Positions 1-7,432 of a stretch of DNA of 16,454 nt are shown one piece after another. The stretch's first letter is position 1. Every line of letters begins with the position of its first letter. The translations under genes and the position numbers were made by a program. The notes under the pieces are model-generated. The model did no database searches. It saw nothing but the letters and a program-made list of their open reading frames with translations, and was not told where the DNA came from. The DNA comes from an uncultured Chloroflexota bacterium (lineage in GTDB: Bacteria > Chloroflexota > Limnocylindria > Limnocylindrales > Limnocylindraceae), in assembly GCA_903938075.1 (NCBI GenBank), contig CAJABS010000059.1, positions 1 to 16,454 of the forward strand. Direction: 5' to 3'.

Positions 1-500
1 AAGAGGAAGTCGCGCCACGCCGAGTAGGCATCGTGTCGCAGATACGGCAGGAAGACGGCGTACACGTCACAGCGCGGCTCGTACGGTTTGCGTCGCAGTT
101 GGAGACCAGCAGCTTCGGGGAGGCGGTCACCCTTGCGGTGGTTGCACGCCATGCACGCAGTCACCAGGTTCTCCCAGGTCCAGGTATCGCCACCGCGGCT
201 CTTCGGCACGATGTGATCGATCGTCAGAGAGACGCCGGTCCGACCGCAGTACTGGCAGGCGTGACCATCGCGCGCAAAGATCTCTTTGCGGCTCAACTTT
301 GCGCGCGGACGTGGTCGGCGCACGCGGTGGCGGAGACGCACCACCGAGGGTGCGGTCCAGCTGCGCGATGCGCTGCGGATCGGGTCGCCTTCGGCGAGGA
401 TCTCGGCCTTGCCGCCCAAGACCAGTCGGAAGGCGCGCGGCAGGGAGGCGACGTTGAGCGGTTCGTAGTCCTGATTCAGAACGAGAACTTCGCTGTTCAT
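1..500 (-). CDS. HNH endonuclease family protein, 3' end cut by window edge
   Basis: Reading the minus strand from an ATG at 500 gives 166 open codons that run off the left edge, so the C-terminus is missing. The N-terminal part (residues 5-35, VLNQDYEPLNVASLPRAF followed by LVLGGKAEIL) is typical of a widespread bacterial HNH family. The HNH core has a first zinc pair C82/C85, then DHIVPKSRGG with D95-H96, then N111 (WENLV), then a second zinc pair C116/C119 followed by N120 and H121. These proteins are predicted metal-dependent nucleases that cut or nick DNA, but the natural substrate of this subfamily is not established. The gene diverges from pdxS and has its own promoter-like hexamer 9 nt before the ATG. 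Nothing around it suggests a mobile element or defence island. The family is secure; the role is open. Confidence 0.9.
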   Translation of the reverse strand, partial: MNSEVLVLNQDYEPLNVASLPRAFRLVLGGKAEILAEGDPIRSASRSWTAPSVVRLRHRVRRPRPRAKLSRKEIFARDGHACQYCGRTGVSLTIDHIVPKSRGGDTWTWENLVTACMACNHRKGDRLPEAAGLQLRRKPYEPRCDVYAVFLPYLRHDAYSAWRDFL

Positions 501-509
501 ATGTGCGCG

Positions 510-518
510 ATCGTAGCA
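510..518 (-). promoter_or_regulatory. Predicted -10 promoter of the HNH gene, extended TGC-TACGAT
   Basis: On the minus strand TACGAT is preceded by TGC (an extended -10 pattern) and lies 9 nt before the HNH start codon. Transcription would begin at or 1-3 nt before the ATG, giving a leaderless or nearly leaderless mRNA. No -35 consensus and no Shine-Dalgarno site are visible. The same motif occurs before five other starts in this window. Confidence 0.5.
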
Positions 519-571
519 GGGGGGCTGCGCTCGCTGCGCCGCCGTTTAGCCCTGAGGGGCCTGGGGCGGTG

Positions 572-580
572 TGCGAGAAT
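572..580 (+). promoter_or_regulatory. Predicted -10 promoter of pdxS, TGC-GAGAAT
   Basis: TGC followed by GAGAAT ends exactly 6 nt before the pdxS ATG. That distance places the transcription start on or next to the A of the ATG, so the transcript should be leaderless. The spacer AGGGGC is G-rich and could be misread as a ribosome site, but it sits directly against the ATG. The hexamer departs from TANNNT at its first base, so it is the weakest of the set. Confidence 0.45.
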
Positions 581-586
581 AGGGGC

Positions 587-1486
587 ATGCCAGCACCAAA
601 GCGCGCCAAGACGTCAACCTGGGCCACGAAGAGCGGCCTCGCCCAAATGCTCAAGGGCGGCGTGATCATGGACGTCGTCAATCCGGCAGAGGCGAAGATC
701 GCCGAAGAGGCTGGCGCCGTTGCGGTCATGGCCCTAGAGCGCGTCCCTTCGGACATTCGTCGCGACGGTGGCGTTGCCCGCATGAGCGACCCCGACATGA
801 TCAAGGGAATCCAGGCCGCCGTCTCCATCCCAGTGATGGCGAAGGCACGCATTGGACATGAGAGCGAGGCACGCATCCTAGAGGCACTCGACGTCGACTA
901 CATCGACGAGTCCGAGGTGCTCACCCCCGCCGATGATCGTTACCACCTCAACAAGCACGACTTCAAGGTGCCGTTCGTCTGCGGCTGCAAGGATCTCGGT
1001 GAGGCCCTCCGACGCATCAACGAGGGTGCGGCAATGATGCGCACCAAGGGCGAAGCGGGAACCGGAAACATCGTTGAGGCGGTGCGCCACATTCGAACCG
1101 TCTCTGAAGAGATTGCCGCACTCAAGGGGCAGAGCGAGAAGCGTCTGCGCGCCGCCGCCAAAGAGATGCGCGTTCCGTATGAGCTTGTAAAGCTCACCGT
1201 GAAGGCGGGTCGACTCCCAGTTGTGAACTTCGTTGCAGGTGGCATCGCCACGCCGGCCGATGCGGCGCTCTCCATGTGGCTCGGCGCCGACGGCGTATTC
1301 GTTGGCTCCGGCATCTTCAAGGCGAAGAAGCCAGCCAAGACCGCTGCAGCCATTGTTCAGGCAACGACGCACTGGAAGAACGCCGCCATCCTTGCCGAAG
1401 TTTCCGCGGGTCTTGGTGAAGCGATGAAGGGGATTGAGATGCGCACCATCCCCGAGGGTGAACGTCTCTCCAAGCGCGGCTGGTAA
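587..1486 (+). CDS. pdxS: Pyridoxal 5'-phosphate synthase lyase subunit PdxS
   Basis: This 299-residue protein matches the usual length of PdxS/Pdx1 (about 294). It is the synthase subunit of the DXP-independent vitamin B6 pathway, making PLP from ribose 5-phosphate, glyceraldehyde 3-phosphate and ammonia in a dodecameric (beta/alpha)8 barrel. Visible hallmarks are D29 in VIMDVVN, the first catalytic lysine K86 in MAKARIGH, the second lysine K154 in RTKGEAGTGN, and the phosphate-binding end (FVAGGIATPADAA, then GVFVGSGIF). The frame is open upstream to 503. I chose the ATG at 587 because family homology begins just after it and a -10 motif sits 6 nt before it; the upstream codons look like non-coding translation. 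pdxT, its ammonia-supplying partner, starts 4 nt after the stop, so the two should be co-transcribed. Confidence 0.97.
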   Translation: MPAPKRAKTSTWATKSGLAQMLKGGVIMDVVNPAEAKIAEEAGAVAVMALERVPSDIRRDGGVARMSDPDMIKGIQAAVSIPVMAKARIGHESEARILEALDVDYIDESEVLTPADDRYHLNKHDFKVPFVCGCKDLGEALRRINEGAAMMRTKGEAGTGNIVEAVRHIRTVSEEIAALKGQSEKRLRAAAKEMRVPYELVKLTVKAGRLPVVNFVAGGIATPADAALSMWLGADGVFVGSGIFKAKKPAKTAAAIVQATTHWKNAAILAEVSAGLGEAMKGIEMRTIPEGERLSKRGW

Positions 1487-1490
1487 CACC

Positions 1491-2105
1491 GTGGCGAAGC
1501 GCCATATCGCGCCGATCATCGGCGTACTCGCAGTGCAGGGCGATTTCGCCGAACACATCCGCATGCTCGAATCCCTCGGCGTTGAGGGGCGCGAAGTGCG
1601 ACTCCCTGCAGATCTCGATGGTGTTTCTGGCCTGGTTCTTCCCGGTGGCGAGAGTACGGCGATGCGCAAGCTGCTGCATCGCTGGGATCTGGTGAAGCCG
1701 ATCAAAGCGTTGGCGAAGCGCGGCGCGCCAATCTTGGGCACCTGCGCGGGGGCAATTCTGCTCGCGACGAAGATTGCCGATGGTGACGAGCCAGTGCTCT
1801 CTCTGCTGGATGTTGAGGTGCGGCGCAATGCGTTTGGCCGTCAACTGGAGTCGTTTGAGACGAGCCTAGTCATGGAGGGTCTCGGCAACGAGGGCCGTTC
1901 ACGCACCATTCAAGCCGTCTTCATTCGTGCCCCGGAGATCGTGAAGGTTGGCCCGTCGGCGCGCGCCGTCGCGACGCTGGAGGACGGCCGTATCGTGGCG
2001 GCACGGCAGGGGCGAATCCTTGGCATCGCCTTCCACCCCGAGATCACCGGTGAGACGGGCGTGCACCGCTGGCTCGTCGCCGAGGCGACCGCCGCCCTCG
2101 GCTGA
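1491..2105 (+). CDS. pdxT: Pyridoxal 5'-phosphate synthase glutaminase subunit PdxT
   Basis: This 204-residue class I glutamine amidotransferase hydrolyses glutamine and channels ammonia to PdxS. Visible motifs are the N-terminal IGVLAVQGDFAEH, the oxyanion-region GGES (52-55), the nucleophile C85 in GTCAGAILLA, and the His-Glu pair H182/E184 in FHPEITGE. All triad residues are present, so the enzyme should be active. The start is the GTG at 1491, 4 nt after the pdxS stop; the frame continues upstream inside pdxS, but those residues have no family counterpart. No clear Shine-Dalgarno site is visible, and translation may be coupled to termination of pdxS. The residue after the nucleophile motif is alanine (CAGAI) where I would expect leucine (CAGLI), a minor change. 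Confidence 0.96.
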   Translation: MAKRHIAPIIGVLAVQGDFAEHIRMLESLGVEGREVRLPADLDGVSGLVLPGGESTAMRKLLHRWDLVKPIKALAKRGAPILGTCAGAILLATKIADGDEPVLSLLDVEVRRNAFGRQLESFETSLVMEGLGNEGRSRTIQAVFIRAPEIVKVGPSARAVATLEDGRIVAARQGRILGIAFHPEITGETGVHRWLVAEATAALG

Positions 2106-2111
2106 GCGGCA

Positions 2112-2128
2112 GGCGCGCACGCCGCGCC
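2112..2128 (+). terminator. GC-rich hairpin after pdxT, possible terminator
   Basis: GGCGCG (2112-2117) and CGCGCC (2123-2128) form a perfect 6-bp stem with a 5-nt loop. The hairpin begins 6 nt after the pdxT stop and ends 18 nt before the next -10 motif. It lacks a T-run, so it is not a textbook intrinsic terminator. It may still mark the end of the pdxST unit or protect its 3' end. Confidence 0.35.
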
Positions 2129-2143
2129 GACCACGCGAACGCA

Positions 2144-2152
2144 CGCTAGGAT
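2144..2152 (+). promoter_or_regulatory. Predicted -10 promoter of the R3H ATPase gene, CGC-TAGGAT
   Basis: TAGGAT is followed by exactly 6 nt and then the ATG at 2159. The hexamer is close to TATAAT, the flank is CGC, and no Shine-Dalgarno site is present, which supports a leaderless transcript. This would be the head promoter of the long plus-strand gene run. Confidence 0.55.
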
Positions 2153-2158
2153 TCGCTC

Positions 2159-4093
2159 ATGAGCGTTGCTCGCGACCCCCACGAAGAACCAACTCGCACG
2201 GCGATCCAAGACGAGGCAATTGTCGACAATCTCGACCTACTGCTCGCCTGTCTCCCGGGCGAGATCGTTGCTGCCATCCGCGAGCTTGCAACCCGCGAGG
2301 AGCTTGCCGCTGGGCGCGATGGACTCCTGGAGATCGTCATGGATCGCGGTCGCCGCCCCGAGGCGCGACTCACTTCGGGCGATGTGACGCTGCTCGACCG
2401 CGAGGTCACCGACGAAGACCTCAACTGGGTCATCTCCCGCATCGGCAACTTTGGTGGCGATAATCGCGCCGGCATCGAGCGCACGCTGCACCGCATCTCT
2501 GCAATTCGCAATCGATCTGATCGAGTCGTTGGCCTCACCTGCCGCGTTGGCCGTTCGGTCTTCGGCACGATTGAGATCCTGCGCGATCACATTGAAGCGG
2601 GCCGCTCGATTCTGATCATGGGCCGCCCAGGCGTTGGTAAGACCACCATGCTGCGCGAGGCTGCGCGTGTTCTCGCCTCGGAGTTCAGCAAGCGTGTCGT
2701 GGTAGTGGACACCTCGAACGAGATCGCTGGCGACGGTGATATTCCGCACCCCGCGATCGGCAAGGCTCGTCGCATGCAGGTGAGCGCTCCAGAGCGACAA
2801 CACCTGGTCATGATCGAGGCGGTCGAGAACCACATGCCCGAGGTGATCGTGATCGACGAGATCGGCACCGAGGCCGAGGCGATCGCCGCACGAACGATTG
2901 CTGAGCGCGGTGTACAGCTGATCGGCACCGCGCACGGCAACAGCCTCGATAACCTGATGTTGAACCCAACGCTCACCGACCTGATCGGCGGTATTCAGAG
3001 CGTCACCCTCGGTGACGACGAGGCACGCCGACGTCGCACGCAGAAGAGCGTGTTGGAGCGCAAGGCACCACCAACCTTTGACGTGATCGTGGAGATCATT
3101 GATCGCGACCACATCCTTGTGCACGAAGATGTTGCGGGCACCGTTGACGCGCTCTTGCGCGGCGACGCGGTAGCCCCTGAGGAGCGCTGGCGCGATGAGG
3201 GTGGCGTGCGCCGATCACATGCACGCATTCGACCTGGCCAAACGGCGCAGGGTGAGTCACGTCGATTCGGCGGACTAACTCCAGGTGATGATCGCCGCGG
3301 CCGACGGAGCGACCGAGGCGATCGTGGCGAAGAGGGGCGTGGCGGCTGGCGACGCAACCGCGAACAGGCGCGACACGTTGAGACCATTCCGGGCGGCACG
3401 GCCACGCCAGTGATTCGCTCCTTTGAAGGCGACCCTGTCGCTGGTGGCAGTTGGCGCCCGGAGCGCGGGTGGAGCCACGACTCAATGTCTGCAGCCATCT
3501 CTGAGATGGATCACGAGCCGATCGGGCGAACGGTGAGCGGCGCGCTCGTTCCAGCGGAGTGGGACGAAGCCCCTGACGCCGATGATGATGAGCGCGAAGT
3601 CAGCCAGCTCCCCCAGCTGCGAGTCTTGGCGCATGGCATCTCGCGCAAGAAGCTTGAGGCGGCGATTCGCGAACTTGGACTCCCCGCAACTACAGCTCGC
3701 ACCGCCGATGACGCTGATGCCGTGGTGACGATTCGCAATGAGTTCAAGCAGCGCGGCACGCCGATTGTGGATGCTGAGCGACGCGGCGTACCGGTGCATG
3801 TGTTGAAGAGCAACGCCTCTGAGCAGATGGAGCGCGCACTTCTTGACATTTATCAGCTGCCACACGATCCGCGAGAGATCGCGATGCGCGAAGCGAAGAT
3901 GGGGATTGACGAGGTGCAGCGCACGCAGCATCCAGTCGAGCTTGCGCCACAGAGCGCCTACATTCGTCGGCTACAGCACCAACTCGCCGGTGATGCAGGT
4001 GTCACCAGCAGTTCGCGTGGCCGCGATCCACATCGACGCGTTCGACTTGAACCCCAGGGTCGCTCCTCGAGCACCCCTCGTCGTCGTCGCTAG
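2159..4093 (+). CDS. SpoIIIAA/Ycf45-like AAA ATPase with C-terminal R3H domain
   Basis: This 644-residue predicted cytoplasmic protein has three parts. Residues 20-335 are a P-loop ATPase related to the sporulation protein SpoIIIAA and to cyanobacterial/plastid Ycf45. The Walker A motif GRPGVGKTT lies at 155-163, the Walker B motif VIVIDEIG at 229-236, and a GTAHG sensor-like motif at 256-260. Residues about 340-480 are a low-complexity linker rich in Arg, Gly and Asp. Residues about 484-575 form a second conserved region. Residues about 590-632 (YIRRLQHQLA to DPHRRVRL, with R604 and H607) are an R3H single-stranded nucleic-acid-binding domain, followed by an Arg-rich tail. The role is not established for the family; ATP-driven action on RNA or single-stranded DNA is an inference from the domains. 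The gene precedes tmk by 6 nt. No other sporulation genes are visible, so a sporulation function is not implied. Confidence 0.9.
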   Translation: MSVARDPHEEPTRTAIQDEAIVDNLDLLLACLPGEIVAAIRELATREELAAGRDGLLEIVMDRGRRPEARLTSGDVTLLDREVTDEDLNWVISRIGNFGGDNRAGIERTLHRISAIRNRSDRVVGLTCRVGRSVFGTIEILRDHIEAGRSILIMGRPGVGKTTMLREAARVLASEFSKRVVVVDTSNEIAGDGDIPHPAIGKARRMQVSAPERQHLVMIEAVENHMPEVIVIDEIGTEAEAIAARTIAERGVQLIGTAHGNSLDNLMLNPTLTDLIGGIQSVTLGDDEARRRRTQKSVLERKAPPTFDVIVEIIDRDHILVHEDVAGTVDALLRGDAVAPEERWRDEGGVRRSHARIRPGQTAQGESRRFGGLTPGDDRRGRRSDRGDRGEEGRGGWRRNREQARHVETIPGGTATPVIRSFEGDPVAGGSWRPERGWSHDSMSAAISEMDHEPIGRTVSGALVPAEWDEAPDADDDEREVSQLPQLRVLAHGISRKKLEAAIRELGLPATTARTADDADAVVTIRNEFKQRGTPIVDAERRGVPVHVLKSNASEQMERALLDIYQLPHDPREIAMREAKMGIDEVQRTQHPVELAPQSAYIRRLQHQLAGDAGVTSSSRGRDPHRRVRLEPQGRSSSTPRRRR

Positions 4094-4099
4094 CCCGCG

Positions 4100-4720
4100 A
4101 TGTTCATCACCTTCGAAGGGCCAGACGGATCGGGGAAATCCACCCAAATTGCCCTCTTGGCGGAGCGGCTTCGCGCAGCGGGTCGCGAGGTGCTGACCGT
4201 TCGCGAGCCGGGCGGCACACCGGCGGGGGAGCGCATCCGCGCACTCCTCCTCGGCGAGGGTGGCACTGTGGAGATCAACCCACGCGCTGACGCACTCCTC
4301 TTTAATGCCTCGCGTTCGCAGCTTGTCGCTGAAGTGATCCGCCCCGCACTGGCGCGTGGCACCACCGTCATCGCCGATCGCTTCGCCGACTCCACACTTG
4401 CGTATCAGGGGTACGGCAGCGGACTCCCACTCGACGAGCTACGTGCGGTGATCAGCTTCGCCACTGCAGGGCTGACGCCGGACCTGACCGTTCTCTTGGA
4501 CCTTCCCGCAGAGGAGGGGCTCGCCCGTAAGTCGGGCGACGGCCGCACGCGCTTCGAGGAAGGATTTGACGCTGCATTCCATACGCGCGTCGCCGATGGC
4601 TTCCGCGCGTTGGCCGCCGCGGAGCCTGCACGCTGGCGCACCTTCGATGCCCGTCGCCCGAAGGGTGAGCTTGCGGATGAAATCGCTTCTGCCGTTGGCC
4701 TCGCTACACTCCGTCAATGA
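4100..4720 (+). CDS. tmk: Thymidylate kinase (dTMP kinase)
   Basis: This 206-residue protein has the usual Tmk length and phosphorylates dTMP to dTDP with ATP, an essential step of dTTP supply. The Walker A motif GPDGSGKST is at 7-15, the VREPGGTPAGE segment follows (34-44), and the DRF motif that contacts the dTMP phosphate is at 93-95, followed by STLAYQGYG. The LID region near EEGLARKSGDGRTRFEE carries basic residues. The start ATG lies 6 nt after the preceding stop with no visible Shine-Dalgarno site, so translation may be coupled. The stop TGA overlaps the ATG of guaB3 (ATGA, 4717-4720). The last codons also contain the predicted guaB3 promoter. Confidence 0.96.
   Translation: MFITFEGPDGSGKSTQIALLAERLRAAGREVLTVREPGGTPAGERIRALLLGEGGTVEINPRADALLFNASRSQLVAEVIRPALARGTTVIADRFADSTLAYQGYGSGLPLDELRAVISFATAGLTPDLTVLLDLPAEEGLARKSGDGRTRFEEGFDAAFHTRVADGFRALAAAEPARWRTFDARRPKGELADEIASAVGLATLRQ
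4702..4710 (+). promoter_or_regulatory. Predicted internal -10 promoter of guaB3, CGC-TACACT
   Basis: TACACT lies inside the last codons of tmk and ends exactly 6 nt before the guaB3 ATG. The flank CGC and the spacing match the motif before the R3H ATPase and mreB. It would give guaB3-guaA a leaderless transcript independent of the R3H-tmk unit. Because it overlaps coding sequence, chance is a real alternative. Confidence 0.45.
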
Positions 4721-5862
4721 GTGGTCCATTTATCTCCAAGATCGACACCCTGCGACCCGCATTCGGGTTTGACGATATCTCGCTCGCTCCTGGCACCGAC
4801 ACGATTGATCCCAGTGACGTTGACCTCACGCAAGAGTTTTGCGGCATCCCCCTCGCTGAGCCGATCATCGCTTCGGCGATGGATGCGGTTGTCTCGCCCA
4901 CAACGGCCGGGGTGCTGCGTGGACTCGGCTCACTGGCCTTCATCAATCTTGAGGGGCTTTGGTTCCGCTACGAAGATCCCGCGGCCCAGTACGCCACGAT
5001 CATTTCGGCGACTGCCGATAAGGTACAGACCACCTTTGCTGATCTCTATGCTGCGCCGGTTCGCCCAGAGCTGATTGCCCGTCGCATCGCTGAGATGCGC
5101 GCCGCGGGTGCGCCCGTTGCGATTGCGGCAACACCACAAGCGGTGGGGAAGTATGCGGACGCACTGATTGGCGCAGATGTTGATCTCCTGCTTATTCAGA
5201 GTCAGGTCTCCTCCGCGCGACACATTGCTTCCGGCTACGCGCCACTTGAGCTCTCGGAGTTTGTAAAGCGTGCCGGCATGCCCGTTGCGATTGGGAACAC
5301 CACAAACGCAGAAGCTGCCTATGCGCTCATGGAGCAGGGAGCCGCCGCCGTCTTTGTTGGCGTGGGGCCAGGGAACGCCTGCACCACGCGTGAGGTCCTC
5401 GGGATCGGCGTGCCGCAGGTGACCGCCGTCAGTGACGTTGCCGCTGCACGCGATGCCTTCTTCGCCGCCACCGGTCGCTATGTGCCCGTGGTCGCAGATG
5501 GTGGCATTCGTAAGGGAGGTGAGATTGCCAAGGCGCTCGCCGTTGGCGCCGACGCTGTGATGATCGGCTCACCGCTTGCTCGCGGTAGCGAAGCGCCGGG
5601 CGGCGGATTCAACTGGGGGATGGCGGCACCCTCGCCAACGTTGCCACGCGGCACCCGCATCAACGTTGGCACGGTCGGGAGCATGAAGCAGATCCTGCAC
5701 GGGCCATCACACGTGACCGATGGCAGCGAGAACCTTGCGGGCGCAGTGCGTCAATCGGCCGCTGCCCTCGGCGTGCAGAACGTTCGTGGCTTCCGCAACG
5801 TTGAGGTGATCTACGCCCCGGCCGCAGCGACTGAAGGGAAGAGCTGGCAGCGTGGGCGCTAA
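4717..5862 (+). CDS. guaB3: GuaB3 family IMP dehydrogenase/GMP reductase-like protein
   Basis: This 381-residue (beta/alpha)8 enzyme belongs to the IMPDH/GMPR superfamily but lacks the CBS pair of classical IMPDH (about 490 residues). The N-terminus (FGFDDISLAP) and NLEGLWFRYEDP (77-88) are typical of the GuaB3 group of Actinobacteria, Cyanobacteria and Chloroflexota. The catalytic loop is GPGNACTTREVLG with nucleophile C222. The phosphate-binding part is DGGIRKGGEIAKALAVGADAVMIGSPLA (261-288, given here as the start DGGIRKGG and end VMIGSPLA). These enzymes bind IMP or GMP with NAD(P). GuaB3 has been reported as a GMP reductase in cyanobacteria as far as I recall, so the direction here (GMP to IMP, or IMP to XMP) cannot be set from sequence. 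It overlaps tmk by 4 nt and guaA by 11 nt, tying it to guanine nucleotide metabolism. Confidence 0.9.
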   Translation: MSGPFISKIDTLRPAFGFDDISLAPGTDTIDPSDVDLTQEFCGIPLAEPIIASAMDAVVSPTTAGVLRGLGSLAFINLEGLWFRYEDPAAQYATIISATADKVQTTFADLYAAPVRPELIARRIAEMRAAGAPVAIAATPQAVGKYADALIGADVDLLLIQSQVSSARHIASGYAPLELSEFVKRAGMPVAIGNTTNAEAAYALMEQGAAAVFVGVGPGNACTTREVLGIGVPQVTAVSDVAAARDAFFAATGRYVPVVADGGIRKGGEIAKALAVGADAVMIGSPLARGSEAPGGGFNWGMAAPSPTLPRGTRINVGTVGSMKQILHGPSHVTDGSENLAGAVRQSAAALGVQNVRGFRNVEVIYAPAAATEGKSWQRGR

Positions 5863-7432
5863 CGGCGCCGTGACCCCAACGCAGGGCGGCATCCTCGTTC
5901 TCGATTTCGGGAGTCAGTTTGCGCAGCTCATCGCGCGTCGTGTGCGTGAGCTGAACGTGCACTCCGAACTGATCGCCTTCGATACCCCACTGAGCGAAAT
6001 CGTTGCACGCAATCCCGCCGGCATCATTTTGAGCGGCAGCCCGAGCTCGGTCTACGACAACGACGGTCCGAAGCCAGACCCCGCCCTCTGGGTGAGCGGC
6101 CTGCCGATCTTGGGCATCTGCTACGGCGTGCAGCTGATGGCACAGCAACTCGGCGGTGAGGTCGGTCCTTCGTCCCGGCGTGAGTACGGCCCCGCCGACA
6201 TTCGTATCGGCGATGAGTCCAATCCGCTGCTCGCTGGCGTCGCAGGTGACGGGGGAATCGCCCGCGTTTGGATGAGCCATGGCGACTCCATCACCAAGGC
6301 ACCAACTGGCTTCACGCCGATCGCCGATACCGACTCCACCCCATTCGCCGCACTCGCTGACGTGTCACGAAACCTCTGGGGTATCCAATTCCACCCTGAG
6401 GTGGTGCATACGCCTGGCGGGAAGCGCCTGCTGCGCAACTTCGTCTACGACATTGCCAAGGCACCCGCGAACTGGACCCCTGGGCGCGTTGCCGAAGATG
6501 CCATCGCGGCAATTGCCGCACAGGTGGGCCCAACGGATCGAGTCCTCTGCGCCCTCTCGGGTGGGGTCGACTCCGCCGTTGCAGCCGCGCTGATCCACCG
6601 CGCGATCGGTGATCGACTCGTCTGCGTTTATGTTGACCACGGCCTCATGCGCAAGCGCGAATCCGATCTCCTTCGCGAGGTCTTCGCCAACACGCTCGGC
6701 ATGACGATTCACATGGTTGACGCCGAAGAGCGCTTCCTCGGTGCACTGAGCGGTGTGGTAGATCCGGAAGATAAGCGCAAGATCATCGGTCGCGAATTCA
6801 TTCGCGTCTTTGAAGAGGAGTCGACGAAGCTCGGTGAATTCAAATTCTTGGCGCAGGGCACCCTCTACCCCGACGTGATTGAGTCAACATCGAAAGAGAC
6901 GAAGGCCGCCCAGAAGATCAAGACGCACCACAACGTTGGCGGCCTCCCCGATGACTTGAAGTTCAAACTCGTCGAGCCGTTGCGAGCCCTCTTCAAGGAT
7001 GAAGTGCGCGCGGTTGGTCTAGAGCTTGGCCTCCCCGAGTCTGTTGTGCTGCGACAGCCGTTCCCAGGGCCGGGCCTTGCGATCCGTATTCTTGGTGACG
7101 TCACGAAGGAGCGGCTCGACACACTGCGCGAGGCGGACTGGATCGTGGTCGACGAGATCAAGAAGGCCGGGCTCTATCGCAGCATCTGGCAGTCATTCGC
7201 TGTGCTCACGCCGATGCGCTCTGTTGGTGTGATGGGCGATGGGCGCACCTACGGGAATGTGCTCGCAATGCGTGCAGTAACCAGTGAAGACGGCATGACC
7301 GCAGATTGGGCGCGCCTCCCATACGACTTGATTGAGCGCATCTCGGCACGCATCGTCAATGAGGTTCCTGGCGTGACACGTGTGGTGTACGACGTGACCT
7401 CTAAGCCACCCGCCACGATTGAGTGGGAGTGA
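5852..7432 (+). CDS. guaA: GMP synthase (glutamine-hydrolysing)
   Basis: This 526-residue enzyme converts XMP to GMP using ATP and glutamine-derived ammonia. The N-terminal class I glutaminase has its nucleophile C90 in LGICYGVQLMAQ, with H181 and E183 in FHPEVVHT. The ATP pyrophosphatase domain has the PP-loop SGGVDS at 236-241. The C-terminal dimerisation domain includes QPFPGPGLAIRI and ends in PPATIEWE, the family's conserved end, so the protein is complete. The GTG at 5852 is preferred because GAAGGGAAGAG lies about 9-11 nt upstream; it overlaps guaB3 by 11 nt. A second GTG at 5870, which would give no overlap, has no ribosome site. Both enzymes flanking the XMP/GMP node are thus encoded together, although no full-length CBS-containing guaB is present here. 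Confidence 0.97.
   Translation: MGANGAVTPTQGGILVLDFGSQFAQLIARRVRELNVHSELIAFDTPLSEIVARNPAGIILSGSPSSVYDNDGPKPDPALWVSGLPILGICYGVQLMAQQLGGEVGPSSRREYGPADIRIGDESNPLLAGVAGDGGIARVWMSHGDSITKAPTGFTPIADTDSTPFAALADVSRNLWGIQFHPEVVHTPGGKRLLRNFVYDIAKAPANWTPGRVAEDAIAAIAAQVGPTDRVLCALSGGVDSAVAAALIHRAIGDRLVCVYVDHGLMRKRESDLLREVFANTLGMTIHMVDAEERFLGALSGVVDPEDKRKIIGREFIRVFEEESTKLGEFKFLAQGTLYPDVIESTSKETKAAQKIKTHHNVGGLPDDLKFKLVEPLRALFKDEVRAVGLELGLPESVVLRQPFPGPGLAIRILGDVTKERLDTLREADWIVVDEIKKAGLYRSIWQSFAVLTPMRSVGVMGDGRTYGNVLAMRAVTSEDGMTADWARLPYDLIERISARIVNEVPGVTRVVYDVTSKPPATIEWE

Noticed and set aside
1..500. HNH gene, together with RadC, as part of a defence or mobile island
   Set aside because: Neighbours are housekeeping genes, no integrase, transposase, methylase or repeats are visible, and both proteins belong to widespread chromosomal families.
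503..586. Longer PdxS start at 503
   Set aside because: The extra 28 residues have no PdxS counterpart and would cover the divergent promoter region with the HNH gene.
33..665. Plus-strand frame of 210 codons at the left edge
   Set aside because: It is antisense to the HNH gene, whose zinc and HNH motifs are clear, and runs on into the start of pdxS.
878..1828. Long minus-strand open frames opposite pdxS/pdxT (316 codons) and opposite the R3H ATPase (2237-3124, 295 codons)
   Set aside because: They lie antisense to genes with clear family motifs, have compositions typical of mirrored GC-rich codons and show no domain of their own.
2159..4093. Sporulation protein SpoIIIAA
   Set aside because: The R3H domain and length (644 versus roughly 300 residues) point to the Ycf45-like branch, and no other sporulation gene is visible.
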